Assembly (NCBI RefSeq): GCF_900148515.1 | Contig: NZ_FRXN01000003.1 | Coordinates: 844,935 to 908,934, forward strand | Length of the DNA stretch: 64,000 bases | Reading direction: 5' to 3' | Source: Algoriphagus zhangzhouensis | GTDB taxonomy: Bacteria > Bacteroidota > Bacteroidia > Cytophagales > Cyclobacteriaceae | In this document: piece after piece, positions 34,888 through 44,612 of the stretch | Numbering within the stretch: the stretch's first letter is position 1 | How the letters are laid out: each line of letters opens with the position of its first letter | Made by a program: the position numbers and the translations under genes | The notes under the pieces: generated by a model | The model's database searches: none | What the model was told of the DNA's origin: nothing | What the model saw: only the letters and a program-made list of their open reading frames with translations

Positions 34888-37800
34888 TTAAAGATTTTCA
34901 GGTTCATATCCTTCATTTACACTAGTATAATCGATGAAATAGCCGAGACTTTCTTCATCTTCAGGCTGAGGATCATTTTCAGGAATATCATCAATGGAAG
35001 CTAATTCTTGAGCGAATTTGTCATCTCCAAAAGACAAGGTTGCCGTCGCAGGTAAAAGTTGTGCAAACATCGATTCATCGATCTGGTCAGGTTCTACAGA
35101 TCTCAATTTCGCCAAATTGAAGGCCTCCTCGACACAAAGTCCCAATTCCTCAAAATCCCAAAGGCCAGTTTTCTCAGGAGTAACTGCCAATAATAAATTT
35201 TGTGGGGCTCTAGAGTCTGGTTGATTAAAATGGAAAGCAATACCTGTCGTTTCTTTTTCATCCGGAATCACCTCCATCCATTCATCAAGCATTAACGCAC
35301 AACTGGTCTCTTGAAGATTTTCTGTTCCAAAAAGCAACAAAGACAACCTATCTCCATCAGGCTTATAGGTGTCCGGATATGCTGCCCCTAACCAAAAATC
35401 TCGCTCAGCTACAGGAGGCAGGGCATTCATATCGAACGGTAATTGTGCTGGTTTGAAACTTATTGTATCCTCATTCAAAACCTCTCCCAACAAAGAAATA
35501 GTCTCTAAGTAATTAAGCCTGTTTCTGACGAGAGAAATTCCAGACCACCAGTCTTGAGGGTAACTTTCTGGATGATGCCTTAATGGACTTTCTGCTAAAA
35601 GCATATTCAGTTGAGAATTGAGTTCGGTTTCATTGGAGATGGTAACTTTAGGAATCATTTTAAATCCACTTCCAAAGAATTTGGAACAAAATTCACCTAA
35701 GAAACCTACCCATTTACCTTGATCGACTTCCAACTCCAATTCCGCTAATTTTGCCTGAGCAAATGCGATATTCTCAGCCATTTTGCTTTTCGCAGAAATA
35801 ATTCTCTGAGCCAAGGACATCACATCCTCATTTTTATCGCTTGGATAAAATCCAGGAAAACCGAATACCGTCAGGGACTTCAATGATTCGATCGCTAAAT
35901 CATGCTGAGGCTGAGTATAACTAGTCTTTGCAGATTCAAATGGAGCTAAAGAATCAAATAAGTCTGAATACTCTGAAAAAGCTGCATTCATTCTAGCCAT
36001 CAGATCATCGGTATCAATTCCCGGTGCTACTGGCCCAAAATTAGAATCATCCTCCGCAATCCTATAGTCTCTGGCATCAGCTCCTCTGGAAGCTCCAACC
36101 ACCTTACCTAAGTGCTGAATTAGAGAAATTATTTCCCCAAAGCTCAACTTATCAGAGGCTGAGGCCTCATTGAACTTAATCTCAATATCATCATCCTCGC
36201 TTGCCCCATTTTGCAAAACAAAATCGACACATCTGGCTTTCAACTCATTTTGACTTTCTTCCCCTCCTGTAGTGATCAGCATCACCAAATCAATAGGTTG
36301 CATTCCAAGATCAAGCAAATTCATTGAGGATTCAGTTTCTCCAAAAATTACATTCCAAGAAACCCGTTCGGGATCACCAATTTTTCCAGCAATCCAATTA
36401 TTCAATGATGGATCCGCCTTACTTCTTGGACTTACGGAAACTCCAACCCATGGAGAGTTTGAATTGCCTATTACTGGAATTTGTAAAATCGCTCTCTGAG
36501 TGACCATCACTCCTTCTCTCATACTTCTGATAATTTCAGGATCCAAAGGCACTCTTCCTTCTGATATAGAATTTAGAACTGCACTTGCCCGGGTATGATT
36601 TCCTCGAACCAATTGATAGACTCCCTCAGCTGTCACAAGGTCACCTAAAGAGTCTATTGCGTCTGCCATATTATCCAATTCATGAATAATAGCTCGCATC
36701 TTCTTTCTTTCCAGATCATTTGACAACGTCGGCAACTGGCTACCTAAACCCCACGGATACCCCTTGAAACTGATAGGTGTAGACCCGGAATTGATCAAAT
36801 TATCCACAAAAGTCTTATTTCCATCCCACTTGCCCTGATCCTCCATATTTTTCTCGATGTGATCCAAAAGTGCTAAACCATCTAGGACATTTGCTGCCTT
36901 TATCGACTCAGATTGACTGGTGTCTGTCGGATCAACTGAAGAATCTGAATAAGTAGGAAACTTCCTTCTAAGACGATAGATGAAGACATCCATTTCCAAT
37001 GGATTATTGGAACCGTCTTTATATTTTTCATGTAAAGCTCTTTCGAACATATAGCCTAAAAGAGCTCCGGTTTCCTGTCCATTTCCAACCCCTTCCAATA
37101 AGTTCAAAGCCATTCTGACTCTTTTGGAAGTCAAATTGATCGCCAAAGCATTATTGTTATCTCCTTTTGCTTTAATGGAGTTATAACCTGCTCTTAAGAC
37201 TGCCGCCGTCACAGCATGATTTTGACTTGGACCATGAATGAATCCTTGACTATCTGGCAATATTTTCACAGACTGACCATTTGAGGATTCTAATCCCTTT
37301 GGTAAATTGGAGGCAACCACTTGTGGTCCTGATGTCTTTTTCAAATCATGCACAAATCCATAGGCGCCAAGGTAGGTCCCTGTTGAATTGGCTTTGCGAA
37401 GCTCACGAAGTCTATAATCTGACAAGCCAGTCAACCAAGCATCCAATCGGTAACTAACCAAGTCAATATGTGAAGAAGTCAATCTCTCGAGTGTCTTCAC
37501 ATCCAAGTCCTTCAATTTTTCAACAGCTCTTCTTGCGTAGCTGGATCGATCATAGATCCAGGCCCCTCTTAGCATCGCCATCAATACCGTATATTGGACT
37601 TTATTTTCCCCATCAATTTCAGCTTTAGGGAAATCAGAAAGCTTCATTTGGATCAACTCCGCCAAATTATCCTTACTCAAAAGCCATTCAATATAGTTCA
37701 TGCCTTTATCAGTGACGGCAAGACTTTCTGAACCCAACTCTGGGTCTTGGACTAGGTTTCCTAAAACAAAGTTTCCTTCTGTAAATCTGTTTTTGTAAAT

Positions 37801-40800
37801 ATTAGCCTTTGAAATGGCTTTTTCTTGAGTCCCTTTGGTGGTGTGCCCCAAGCCTTTCAGAAGCAAATTGTAATTATCTGCCACTTTGAAAGGTGCATAG
37901 GTATCTGTCACATGATCCCAATTGACATTGAAACCAGAACCTTCCTCATCGGGCTCTTGCCATCTGTTTGCAGCATTAACTCCAAACCTGAAAAAGAATT
38001 CCTTGGACAAAGGCTCCAAACCTAAAATTTTCAAAAACTCAGCTTGAGGATCAGCCCCATATTGAGCACTATTAATATTTAACGGATTCGAGTTGAAAGC
38101 ATCAAATGCAGCTTTGGTCTGTTTTAAAAACAAAGTCAGATTCTTAATATAATTTGCCTCCGTCCCCTTTTGGGTAGTCCCTTGGGCTTTGAATAATTTC
38201 ACCGGGCTTATTGGCAACACCCCATAGGGTTGATTATCTGCTCTGAAGATTGGCAAGGTGCCCAAAGCGGAAACGTGATGGAGCATAAACAGCATGGTTT
38301 GATTGATATCAAAATTCTCCAACAGATTATTTGCCATCACTCTGAAAAAGTATTTCAAAGTCGAATTAAATAAAGCTCTGTTCATGGCTTTTCCATCACA
38401 GATATCTCTTTTGTCGTGATTTCGGATGAAATCTGCAATCTCATTTGGCAAGCCTAAAGCCTCTTTGAAGTACTGACCATCGGTTACATCCAGCTCATTA
38501 TCGTCATCATAGCTGTTGACATATTGCGGGGATTCTTCAGCAAAAAACAAATCAAAAGCTCCATCAAAATCATTATCCAAAGCCCGATAAGGTGATTTTA
38601 CATCTTCCGTATTGTTTGTTGCGGTGCCTGTCGGCAAATATTCCAAACCTCCATCACTAAACAAGTGATTTGTAAAAAGCTTATCTATTTGATCCTGACT
38701 TTCTTGAGCACTTTTATCCTGAACCCCATAAGCCATGACCAATTCAAACCCATTATCCCAATCTTCTTTATCTAAAGGGATTTTAACTCCCATCCCTGCA
38801 TCTACTGCCGCATCAAAATCAAACATCCAGCTAAGCTCCTCTGGAACTTCTAAATCACCATTAGGAAGATGTTTGAATCTTTCTGCCTGATCTCCACTTG
38901 GATCCAAACTCACCGGCAATGGTTTTTGGACGGTTTTCCCTGTAACAATATGCTGATACTGTCCTCCACGTTTAGTGACTATGACAAAACGATCTGGCAA
39001 AGCTTCTGTAAATCCAGCTCTATCCCAACTTTTAGTCTTCTTCTCCACCTCCTTAAATTTTAAGGTAGGCTTAAAAGGCTCATTCAATTCGACCAAATGA
39101 TCTTTGTAATAAGAGTAAACAATTTTTCCACACTCATTAATCAAAGAGGCCAATTCTTCAATTTGGGCTTTTTGTTCTGCAGAAGTCCTGTTTGTTACCC
39201 AGCTACCCAATAAATCTATCAGCTGCCGGAAGTAATTAATTGCCAAATCCAAAGAAGGCTTAGTCTCAAGGCATGGAGTGAAATTCTTTTCTGAAAGAAG
39301 TTTCTTTAATTGAGATGGAGCAGTTTTAAATCCTGCCGAAAGCTTTTCAAGCCTTGCTTCATTCTTAGTTTTTACAATCCCTTTTCTCTCATAACTCAAA
39401 TTCCTAATTAAATAGGCTTCAATAGAATCCTGAACCTTGGGAATATTACCATTCGGTTCCACTGCCCTAATCGCGTAGGCGGCCCTTCTTACGCCAAGAC
39501 TTGCAGCGGCCGCTCTCCAAGCACCTAGTTTAGCTGCTTGCCTTTCACTTTCTGGCTTACTGAATATTTCCTTGTAGTAATCCTGAGCAATTTGTTCTTC
39601 TTGATCCGTTAATCTTTCATCATGATTATCAATTGCAATGTCATCTGGAAAAATTCTTACCCACAATTCTTGAACAACTACTGTTTCCACTCTAAAAATC
39701 ACCTTATCTCTGTAGGCTTCATAAAAACGGTCCCTTGGATCATTAATATCAACCAATTGATCTAAAAGTTGATTCTCAATTGAGATAAGCATCTTATCTG
39801 TTTCGACTCTTGTATCATTAGCCTCTGGAAGTGGGTTGGAGTCCAAAACATTATTCACTTGATCTTTGAGACTGAAATAGGCGCTCTTCAATTGGTTGTA
39901 ATCTCCTCTAGGAAGTAAAATTGTACTTGAAGCAGTTGCCTTTATTTTCTTTTGAAGATCAGAAAGTTGAGTTTTTAAAATCGCAAGGTTTTGCTGAGGA
40001 GTCTTGATTGTGCTACTAACCCTGATAGTTTCCCTTGCATTCAAAATACTAGTTCGAGAAGCAACAGATGAAAGAGTACTCGTTTTGATTTTGTTTTCTG
40101 CGAGGATTTGGTTTTCCACTTTTTTGAAACCTGGCTCCAGCTCCTGCAAATCCTTCATAAAAGTAGTCAACTGGGTATTTAACCTTGTAATCGCAGCTTT
40201 TTCAATCCTAGTTTTTGGAGTTACTTTTTGTGATACCCTCTGAAAAATTAAAAGTTGCCTTTTCAGGTTAGCATAGTTCGTCTTTAACTGCTTGATATCG
40301 TTCAAATCACCATCCAATGGCAAAAGCGCATTTTTCTGAATGGACTTTAGCTGGGTTGTGAGTTCTTTGTAAACAGCAGATAAGGTTCTGAAATCTTTTA
40401 TCCCAACTCTATTTTTTGCAGCTAAAAAGAAGTTCGCTTTTACAATCTGAGCATTGAGCTGCTTGATTGGAAATGTTTTGATGGTCTCTCTAAACCGAAC
40501 TACAGGTACTGTTTCTTTATCAATCTTCTCCTTCAGAGCATTGATTTTTTTACGAAGCTCATACTCCTCCTTTTTCAGATCTTTTTGTCCTGTATAGCCT
40601 ATTTTGAAATTGGTTAATCGGACATTCCCACTTTTATGCTGCCTCTTGATATATGAGATCTTACTTTGGATCTTTTGAATCATATCCTCCGTCGCCCGGA
40701 AATCCGGAGAATCAGCAATCTCATCCATTTGCGCCAGCTGAGTTTCTATATTTTTCAACTCCTTATCCAAACTGGCAGCATTGATTTTATTTGAAACGAA

Positions 40801-41373
40801 AATAGAATCGATGCTTTTCTCTAGCTTCACCAGAGCGTCTAAATAAAGCTTCCCTTTTTCGTAAATAATCTTGGATGGAGTTTTAATTCGTTCCACCGCA
40901 TTAATCAATTCACTCACCTCAGTATTTAACTGGGTCTTGGATTTAGAAATAGAAGCAGCTACAGCTAAAGACTGTGTCAATGATTGTAAATCTCCAGCAG
41001 CATCTCGAAGTACCACCTTATCAACCCTTGGAGTTTCTTCTATTTTATTAACACTTGCTGCTATTTTTTCAACTTCATTTTTAAAAACCGAAAGCTTTCT
41101 TCCTACTTCGAGAGCTTTGATTTTCTTTTCCTCCACAGTATTGAAATAAACCTGTATATCATAAACCAACTTATAGGTATTTTGGACAGCGATATTGGTA
41201 ATTCCCTTGGAAGGATTTACAGGTCTCACAACTCTTGAATACTCCATAAACTTAGTTTCAAGCCTTACTGGCAGCATCAAAACAGGAAAATCATCACTTC
41301 TTTGATTGAAAGAGGTTTTGATTTGATGAAAAATCGGATCGTTATATTTTCCTACTAATTGAGGGATAGACAT
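34888..41373 (-). CDS. Giant-operon protein C, 2161 residues, with long N-terminal coiled-coil region
   Basis: Third gene of the unit. Residues 30-48 read FPVLMLPVRLETKFMEYSR, then about 65-560 is almost entirely Lys/Glu/Leu-rich helix with heptads (for example LKKEEYELRKKINALKEKI), and at about 565 globular sequence resumes with ELWVRIFPDDIAIDNHDE. Further blocks are GAWRAAAASLGVRRAAYAIR, LPIFRADNQPYGVLPISPVK (about 1045) and, near the end, RDFWLGAAYPDTYKPDGDRL, LLDEWMEVIPDEKETTGIAF and FNQPDSRAPQNLLLAV. I recall close relatives of these blocks in large hypothetical proteins of other phyla, apparently with the first two blocks adjacent, which would make the coiled coil an insertion. No signal peptide or catalytic motif is evident. 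The coiled coil could act as a stalk or oligomerisation arm. Confidence 0.85.
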   Translation of the reverse strand: MSIPQLVGKYNDPIFHQIKTSFNQRSDDFPVLMLPVRLETKFMEYSRVVRPVNPSKGITNIAVQNTYKLVYDIQVYFNTVEEKKIKALEVGRKLSVFKNEVEKIAASVNKIEETPRVDKVVLRDAAGDLQSLTQSLAVAASISKSKTQLNTEVSELINAVERIKTPSKIIYEKGKLYLDALVKLEKSIDSIFVSNKINAASLDKELKNIETQLAQMDEIADSPDFRATEDMIQKIQSKISYIKRQHKSGNVRLTNFKIGYTGQKDLKKEEYELRKKINALKEKIDKETVPVVRFRETIKTFPIKQLNAQIVKANFFLAAKNRVGIKDFRTLSAVYKELTTQLKSIQKNALLPLDGDLNDIKQLKTNYANLKRQLLIFQRVSQKVTPKTRIEKAAITRLNTQLTTFMKDLQELEPGFKKVENQILAENKIKTSTLSSVASRTSILNARETIRVSSTIKTPQQNLAILKTQLSDLQKKIKATASSTILLPRGDYNQLKSAYFSLKDQVNNVLDSNPLPEANDTRVETDKMLISIENQLLDQLVDINDPRDRFYEAYRDKVIFRVETVVVQELWVRIFPDDIAIDNHDERLTDQEEQIAQDYYKEIFSKPESERQAAKLGAWRAAAASLGVRRAAYAIRAVEPNGNIPKVQDSIEAYLIRNLSYERKGIVKTKNEARLEKLSAGFKTAPSQLKKLLSEKNFTPCLETKPSLDLAINYFRQLIDLLGSWVTNRTSAEQKAQIEELASLINECGKIVYSYYKDHLVELNEPFKPTLKFKEVEKKTKSWDRAGFTEALPDRFVIVTKRGGQYQHIVTGKTVQKPLPVSLDPSGDQAERFKHLPNGDLEVPEELSWMFDFDAAVDAGMGVKIPLDKEDWDNGFELVMAYGVQDKSAQESQDQIDKLFTNHLFSDGGLEYLPTGTATNNTEDVKSPYRALDNDFDGAFDLFFAEESPQYVNSYDDDNELDVTDGQYFKEALGLPNEIADFIRNHDKRDICDGKAMNRALFNSTLKYFFRVMANNLLENFDINQTMLFMLHHVSALGTLPIFRADNQPYGVLPISPVKLFKAQGTTQKGTEANYIKNLTLFLKQTKAAFDAFNSNPLNINSAQYGADPQAEFLKILGLEPLSKEFFFRFGVNAANRWQEPDEEGSGFNVNWDHVTDTYAPFKVADNYNLLLKGLGHTTKGTQEKAISKANIYKNRFTEGNFVLGNLVQDPELGSESLAVTDKGMNYIEWLLSKDNLAELIQMKLSDFPKAEIDGENKVQYTVLMAMLRGAWIYDRSSYARRAVEKLKDLDVKTLERLTSSHIDLVSYRLDAWLTGLSDYRLRELRKANSTGTYLGAYGFVHDLKKTSGPQVVASNLPKGLESSNGQSVKILPDSQGFIHGPSQNHAVTAAVLRAGYNSIKAKGDNNNALAINLTSKRVRMALNLLEGVGNGQETGALLGYMFERALHEKYKDGSNNPLEMDVFIYRLRRKFPTYSDSSVDPTDTSQSESIKAANVLDGLALLDHIEKNMEDQGKWDGNKTFVDNLINSGSTPISFKGYPWGLGSQLPTLSNDLERKKMRAIIHELDNMADAIDSLGDLVTAEGVYQLVRGNHTRASAVLNSISEGRVPLDPEIIRSMREGVMVTQRAILQIPVIGNSNSPWVGVSVSPRSKADPSLNNWIAGKIGDPERVSWNVIFGETESSMNLLDLGMQPIDLVMLITTGGEESQNELKARCVDFVLQNGASEDDDIEIKFNEASASDKLSFGEIISLIQHLGKVVGASRGADARDYRIAEDDSNFGPVAPGIDTDDLMARMNAAFSEYSDLFDSLAPFESAKTSYTQPQHDLAIESLKSLTVFGFPGFYPSDKNEDVMSLAQRIISAKSKMAENIAFAQAKLAELELEVDQGKWVGFLGEFCSKFFGSGFKMIPKVTISNETELNSQLNMLLAESPLRHHPESYPQDWWSGISLVRNRLNYLETISLLGEVLNEDTISFKPAQLPFDMNALPPVAERDFWLGAAYPDTYKPDGDRLSLLLFGTENLQETSCALMLDEWMEVIPDEKETTGIAFHFNQPDSRAPQNLLLAVTPEKTGLWDFEELGLCVEEAFNLAKLRSVEPDQIDESMFAQLLPATATLSFGDDKFAQELASIDDIPENDPQPEDEESLGYFIDYTSVNEGYEPENL

Positions 41374-41378
41374 AGCGC

Positions 41379-44300
41379 TTAATCGGTTAGCATGGTTGAA
41401 GCATGACGTGCAAAAAGAATTGGGGATTGATAAAGAATATAGGCCATATCACTGCTGCTCCCACCCCATTGGGCAGCACGCGGGCCTGTTCCACCAGGAC
41501 TCAGATTAATCGTCACCCCATTGATTTTCAAATACGGAGGAGTTGTTGTAGGATCTCCTGTGATATTCGACCAAGTAACTTGATTCCAATTATCTGGAGT
41601 GGTATCCAATTGACCTTCTCCCAAATCATCCAATCCAAAACTGACTTGTCCCGGTCTTTCTCTCAAAACAAAAAACCAACCCGGATTATTCGTGCGGTTT
41701 CCATTAGCTTCCTCCTGGGACAGCTCAAATCCAAAGAAATAAACATCAGGCTCAATAGTCCCAGTAATTACAGGCCACATCACATTTCCTGGAGTATCAT
41801 AATCAGTCAATTCTCGCTGTAATGCAGGATTTCCATTTTTGTATTTTGCCTTTTGGGCATAGACCAATGTATTCGGGTATTTTCTTAGTAAATCTCCTTT
41901 AATCAACAATACCAAATCAGGACCTGGTTTCTCCTCATTTTGCCCCAAAGGTTTATTCCAATTATGAATTTCCTTGATGTCTGCTCTTGCATTTTGATTG
42001 GCAAGCATTGCATCCACGTAGGCATCATAGTCTTCTCCTAATTCAACATCATTCATTGGGTCATTGTCGTATTCCCAGAAGTGGCGGAAGTAACTCCCCC
42101 TCATATCTGTAGGAAATTCTCTCCAAAGTAATTCTCTGGAGAACTCATGATTCATTCCCATCATGAATGATTCGATAAACTCTCTATTGGTTTCCATCAA
42201 AGTGATGGTATTGGGTTCTATTTCTGAAATATTAGGAATGATATAATCTGGAGAAATCTCTTTCAAATAATCATAAACCGGAATCGGGAATCTCGGATAT
42301 GCCATGATTGGCTTATTATTATTGGCATATCGGGCCATGAAAAAGGAAGACAACTTCCGATCAAAATTGAATACTGGGTTCAGTTTGACCTTGATCTGAT
42401 CTAAAAAATTAACTGCTAAAACTGGCTTGACAGGCTTTTTGAAAACCTTGACCAAATTCACATTATTTACCTTGGATATGAACTTGGTCTGAAAGCTTGA
42501 AAGATAGTCTTGTCTGCTTTTGACGATTTCGCTATGAACGAATTGAAGTGGCTCAGGGACAGGAGCTGAATCTTTGATAAACCATACTTGATCGGAAGGC
42601 CCGTAAAGCCCTTGCTGAAAATTCTCGCTTATTCTTTCATCAAAGACCTTAGGATCTACTTTAAGCATCCTATTAATCCCATCCATGCTTTTTTGCTTGA
42701 TTCCATTCAATATAGCTGTAGCTCTTTCAACCTCATCCGCTTCAAAATCTCCTGGAAGATGAGGCAATACTTGGATTGTGGTAAAAGAGACATTTGGGAA
42801 TTTTAGAATTGCATTGGCAAGATGCTCCATAAATGAGACAGGAGGATCTAACACCACACTATTGATCGCCTCAAAAGCATTCAAAGTAGGTAAAACAATT
42901 TTCGGCTCTGATTTACTTGGAGCGGCAGATATTTTGCCTGCATTACCCTCTTTAACGTTAAGCTTTTGAAAGAAAGTAGGATTCAGGATTTCCAATGCTC
43001 CATCTACACCATTGTTCATTAATGCTGTAGGCGTAAAATTATTGGCAACTTTTAGGAAGGTCCCAGACCTAATAGCAGTCGGAACAGTCGATTTTTTGAT
43101 TTCCATTTTGATAGTTGTATTCGCATCAAACTTCATCATTTCAAATGCCTTTCCTGCGGCATTGATCAGATCCATACTTTGAAGTTTGAATACTTTTTTT
43201 GCAGCTAAAGCCTTGGTAGCTCTTTTCATCAACTCACTCTCACGGATCTTCTGATTTGCTTCATTGATTTCACCAATCTGCTCCCAAGCCATTTCCATAA
43301 ATTTGTCCTGATGCTTTTGGACCACCTGAACTCCAAGACCTGCCGCAGATCTGTAACTCGGATGAAGGTTAATCTTATGAATCCAATCATTACTATTTGC
43401 CTGAAGCTTCAGGATTCCTTTGTGCATTTTCCCATAAATCGGAGGAGTGATAATCGGGTCCTCTTCAACAATCGGAGAATAAAAAAATGAAGGATTCACC
43501 AATGGGACTGTGTCTTGCAAATCCATCGAGAGATTCAAAACATCCAGCAATTGCTTTTTCAAATCCATATTACTCATTGGCCATGGAGCCGTTTGGTAAT
43601 TGGGATGTCTCATGGCACCTTCCACAAATCCTAAAGCATCATCTCCAATAGGTTTGATTCCAAATCCCAACTCCTTCATCTCCATCTCTCGCTTGCCAAT
43701 GTTTTCTGGGAGCTCACGAGCCTCAAGTAGCTCAGCAAGGCTTTCAAAATCCCCTCCTTCATCCACTTTAAAAGACCAAGTGAAATAATAAGGATAACTG
43801 GATGGGTTTGTTCCTCCCGAAATCGCAGATCTAGTCCAAGAAGATTTTTGTGCAGGAATTCCTTCAGTGTCCAAACCCAAACCTGCCAATCTGCCCGTTT
43901 CAAAAGCCGGAATTAAAAAAGCATGGTACACATTGGGATCAAAGTCCAAACTTGGATTGGGAGCTGTATACTCCAGCTTTCTCGGACACAGCACTCTAGA
44001 AAGTGCCAAATCAGGATTCTTTGCCAATTTCCCAGCTAATTGACTTGCCGCATTTGCAGGATTATCTCCTAAATCTTCCAATACATGCACATGCGCTAAA
44101 GCAAAAGTGTCCTTTTCATTACAAAAAGCCTTTGGCAAAGCATCGTTGGTTATATTAATAAAAGGTGTCGGAGTTCCTCCAGTGCTTTTCTCAAATTCAT
44201 TTTCCTTCAATACGATCAGGGCCAACCAAGGCCTAAGCTTATTGCCAACAGCCTTAGCCGGAGTAAATCTCCAAGGAAGGTCTTCCTCGTAGAACTCAAC

Positions 44301-44609
44301 ATAACAGAGGTTGTTGGTTTCAAAATTAGCCACCCCTCTTTTGGGATGAACCCGAATTATAGATTTGGAATTTACTCCCAAAACATCTCCTGGACCTTGA
44401 ACTTTGACCACTTTTTGGACTGGTGCGGGAATATGCTCCAGCTCACCTTTTGTGGCTTTCAAGTTGACCGAAACAGTAATTTCAGGTCTCTCCACAGCGG
44501 CATTGTTGGGAATAGCATTCCCCAAAAAATCGGCTTCAATGATTTCATTTCCTAAGCCTTTGCGCACCCATGGCAAAAAAGAATAACTAGCTAAAACAGA
44601 ATCTGGCAT
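41379..44609 (-). CDS. Giant-operon protein B, 1076 residues, unknown function
   Basis: Second gene of the unit, 3 bases after gene A and 5 bases before gene C. No signal peptide. The N-terminal marker region (about 70-138) reads GPGDVLGVNSKSIIRVHP, then YVEFYEEDLPWRFTPAKAV and LRPWLALIVLKENEFE. The centre (about 440-800) is more helical. Near the C-terminus come PGWFFVLRERPGQVSFGLDD (about 983-1002) and a last block WGGSSSDMAYILYQSPILFARHASTML. The N- and C-terminal blocks are ones I recall from uncharacterised large proteins of actinobacteria and myxobacteria, in company with relatives of genes C and D; that is memory, not a search. No enzyme family is recognisable. Probably a scaffold or shell component of the same assembly. 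Confidence 0.85.
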   Translation of the reverse strand: MPDSVLASYSFLPWVRKGLGNEIIEADFLGNAIPNNAAVERPEITVSVNLKATKGELEHIPAPVQKVVKVQGPGDVLGVNSKSIIRVHPKRGVANFETNNLCYVEFYEEDLPWRFTPAKAVGNKLRPWLALIVLKENEFEKSTGGTPTPFINITNDALPKAFCNEKDTFALAHVHVLEDLGDNPANAASQLAGKLAKNPDLALSRVLCPRKLEYTAPNPSLDFDPNVYHAFLIPAFETGRLAGLGLDTEGIPAQKSSWTRSAISGGTNPSSYPYYFTWSFKVDEGGDFESLAELLEARELPENIGKREMEMKELGFGIKPIGDDALGFVEGAMRHPNYQTAPWPMSNMDLKKQLLDVLNLSMDLQDTVPLVNPSFFYSPIVEEDPIITPPIYGKMHKGILKLQANSNDWIHKINLHPSYRSAAGLGVQVVQKHQDKFMEMAWEQIGEINEANQKIRESELMKRATKALAAKKVFKLQSMDLINAAGKAFEMMKFDANTTIKMEIKKSTVPTAIRSGTFLKVANNFTPTALMNNGVDGALEILNPTFFQKLNVKEGNAGKISAAPSKSEPKIVLPTLNAFEAINSVVLDPPVSFMEHLANAILKFPNVSFTTIQVLPHLPGDFEADEVERATAILNGIKQKSMDGINRMLKVDPKVFDERISENFQQGLYGPSDQVWFIKDSAPVPEPLQFVHSEIVKSRQDYLSSFQTKFISKVNNVNLVKVFKKPVKPVLAVNFLDQIKVKLNPVFNFDRKLSSFFMARYANNNKPIMAYPRFPIPVYDYLKEISPDYIIPNISEIEPNTITLMETNREFIESFMMGMNHEFSRELLWREFPTDMRGSYFRHFWEYDNDPMNDVELGEDYDAYVDAMLANQNARADIKEIHNWNKPLGQNEEKPGPDLVLLIKGDLLRKYPNTLVYAQKAKYKNGNPALQRELTDYDTPGNVMWPVITGTIEPDVYFFGFELSQEEANGNRTNNPGWFFVLRERPGQVSFGLDDLGEGQLDTTPDNWNQVTWSNITGDPTTTPPYLKINGVTINLSPGGTGPRAAQWGGSSSDMAYILYQSPILFARHASTMLTD

Positions 44610-44612
44610 AAT

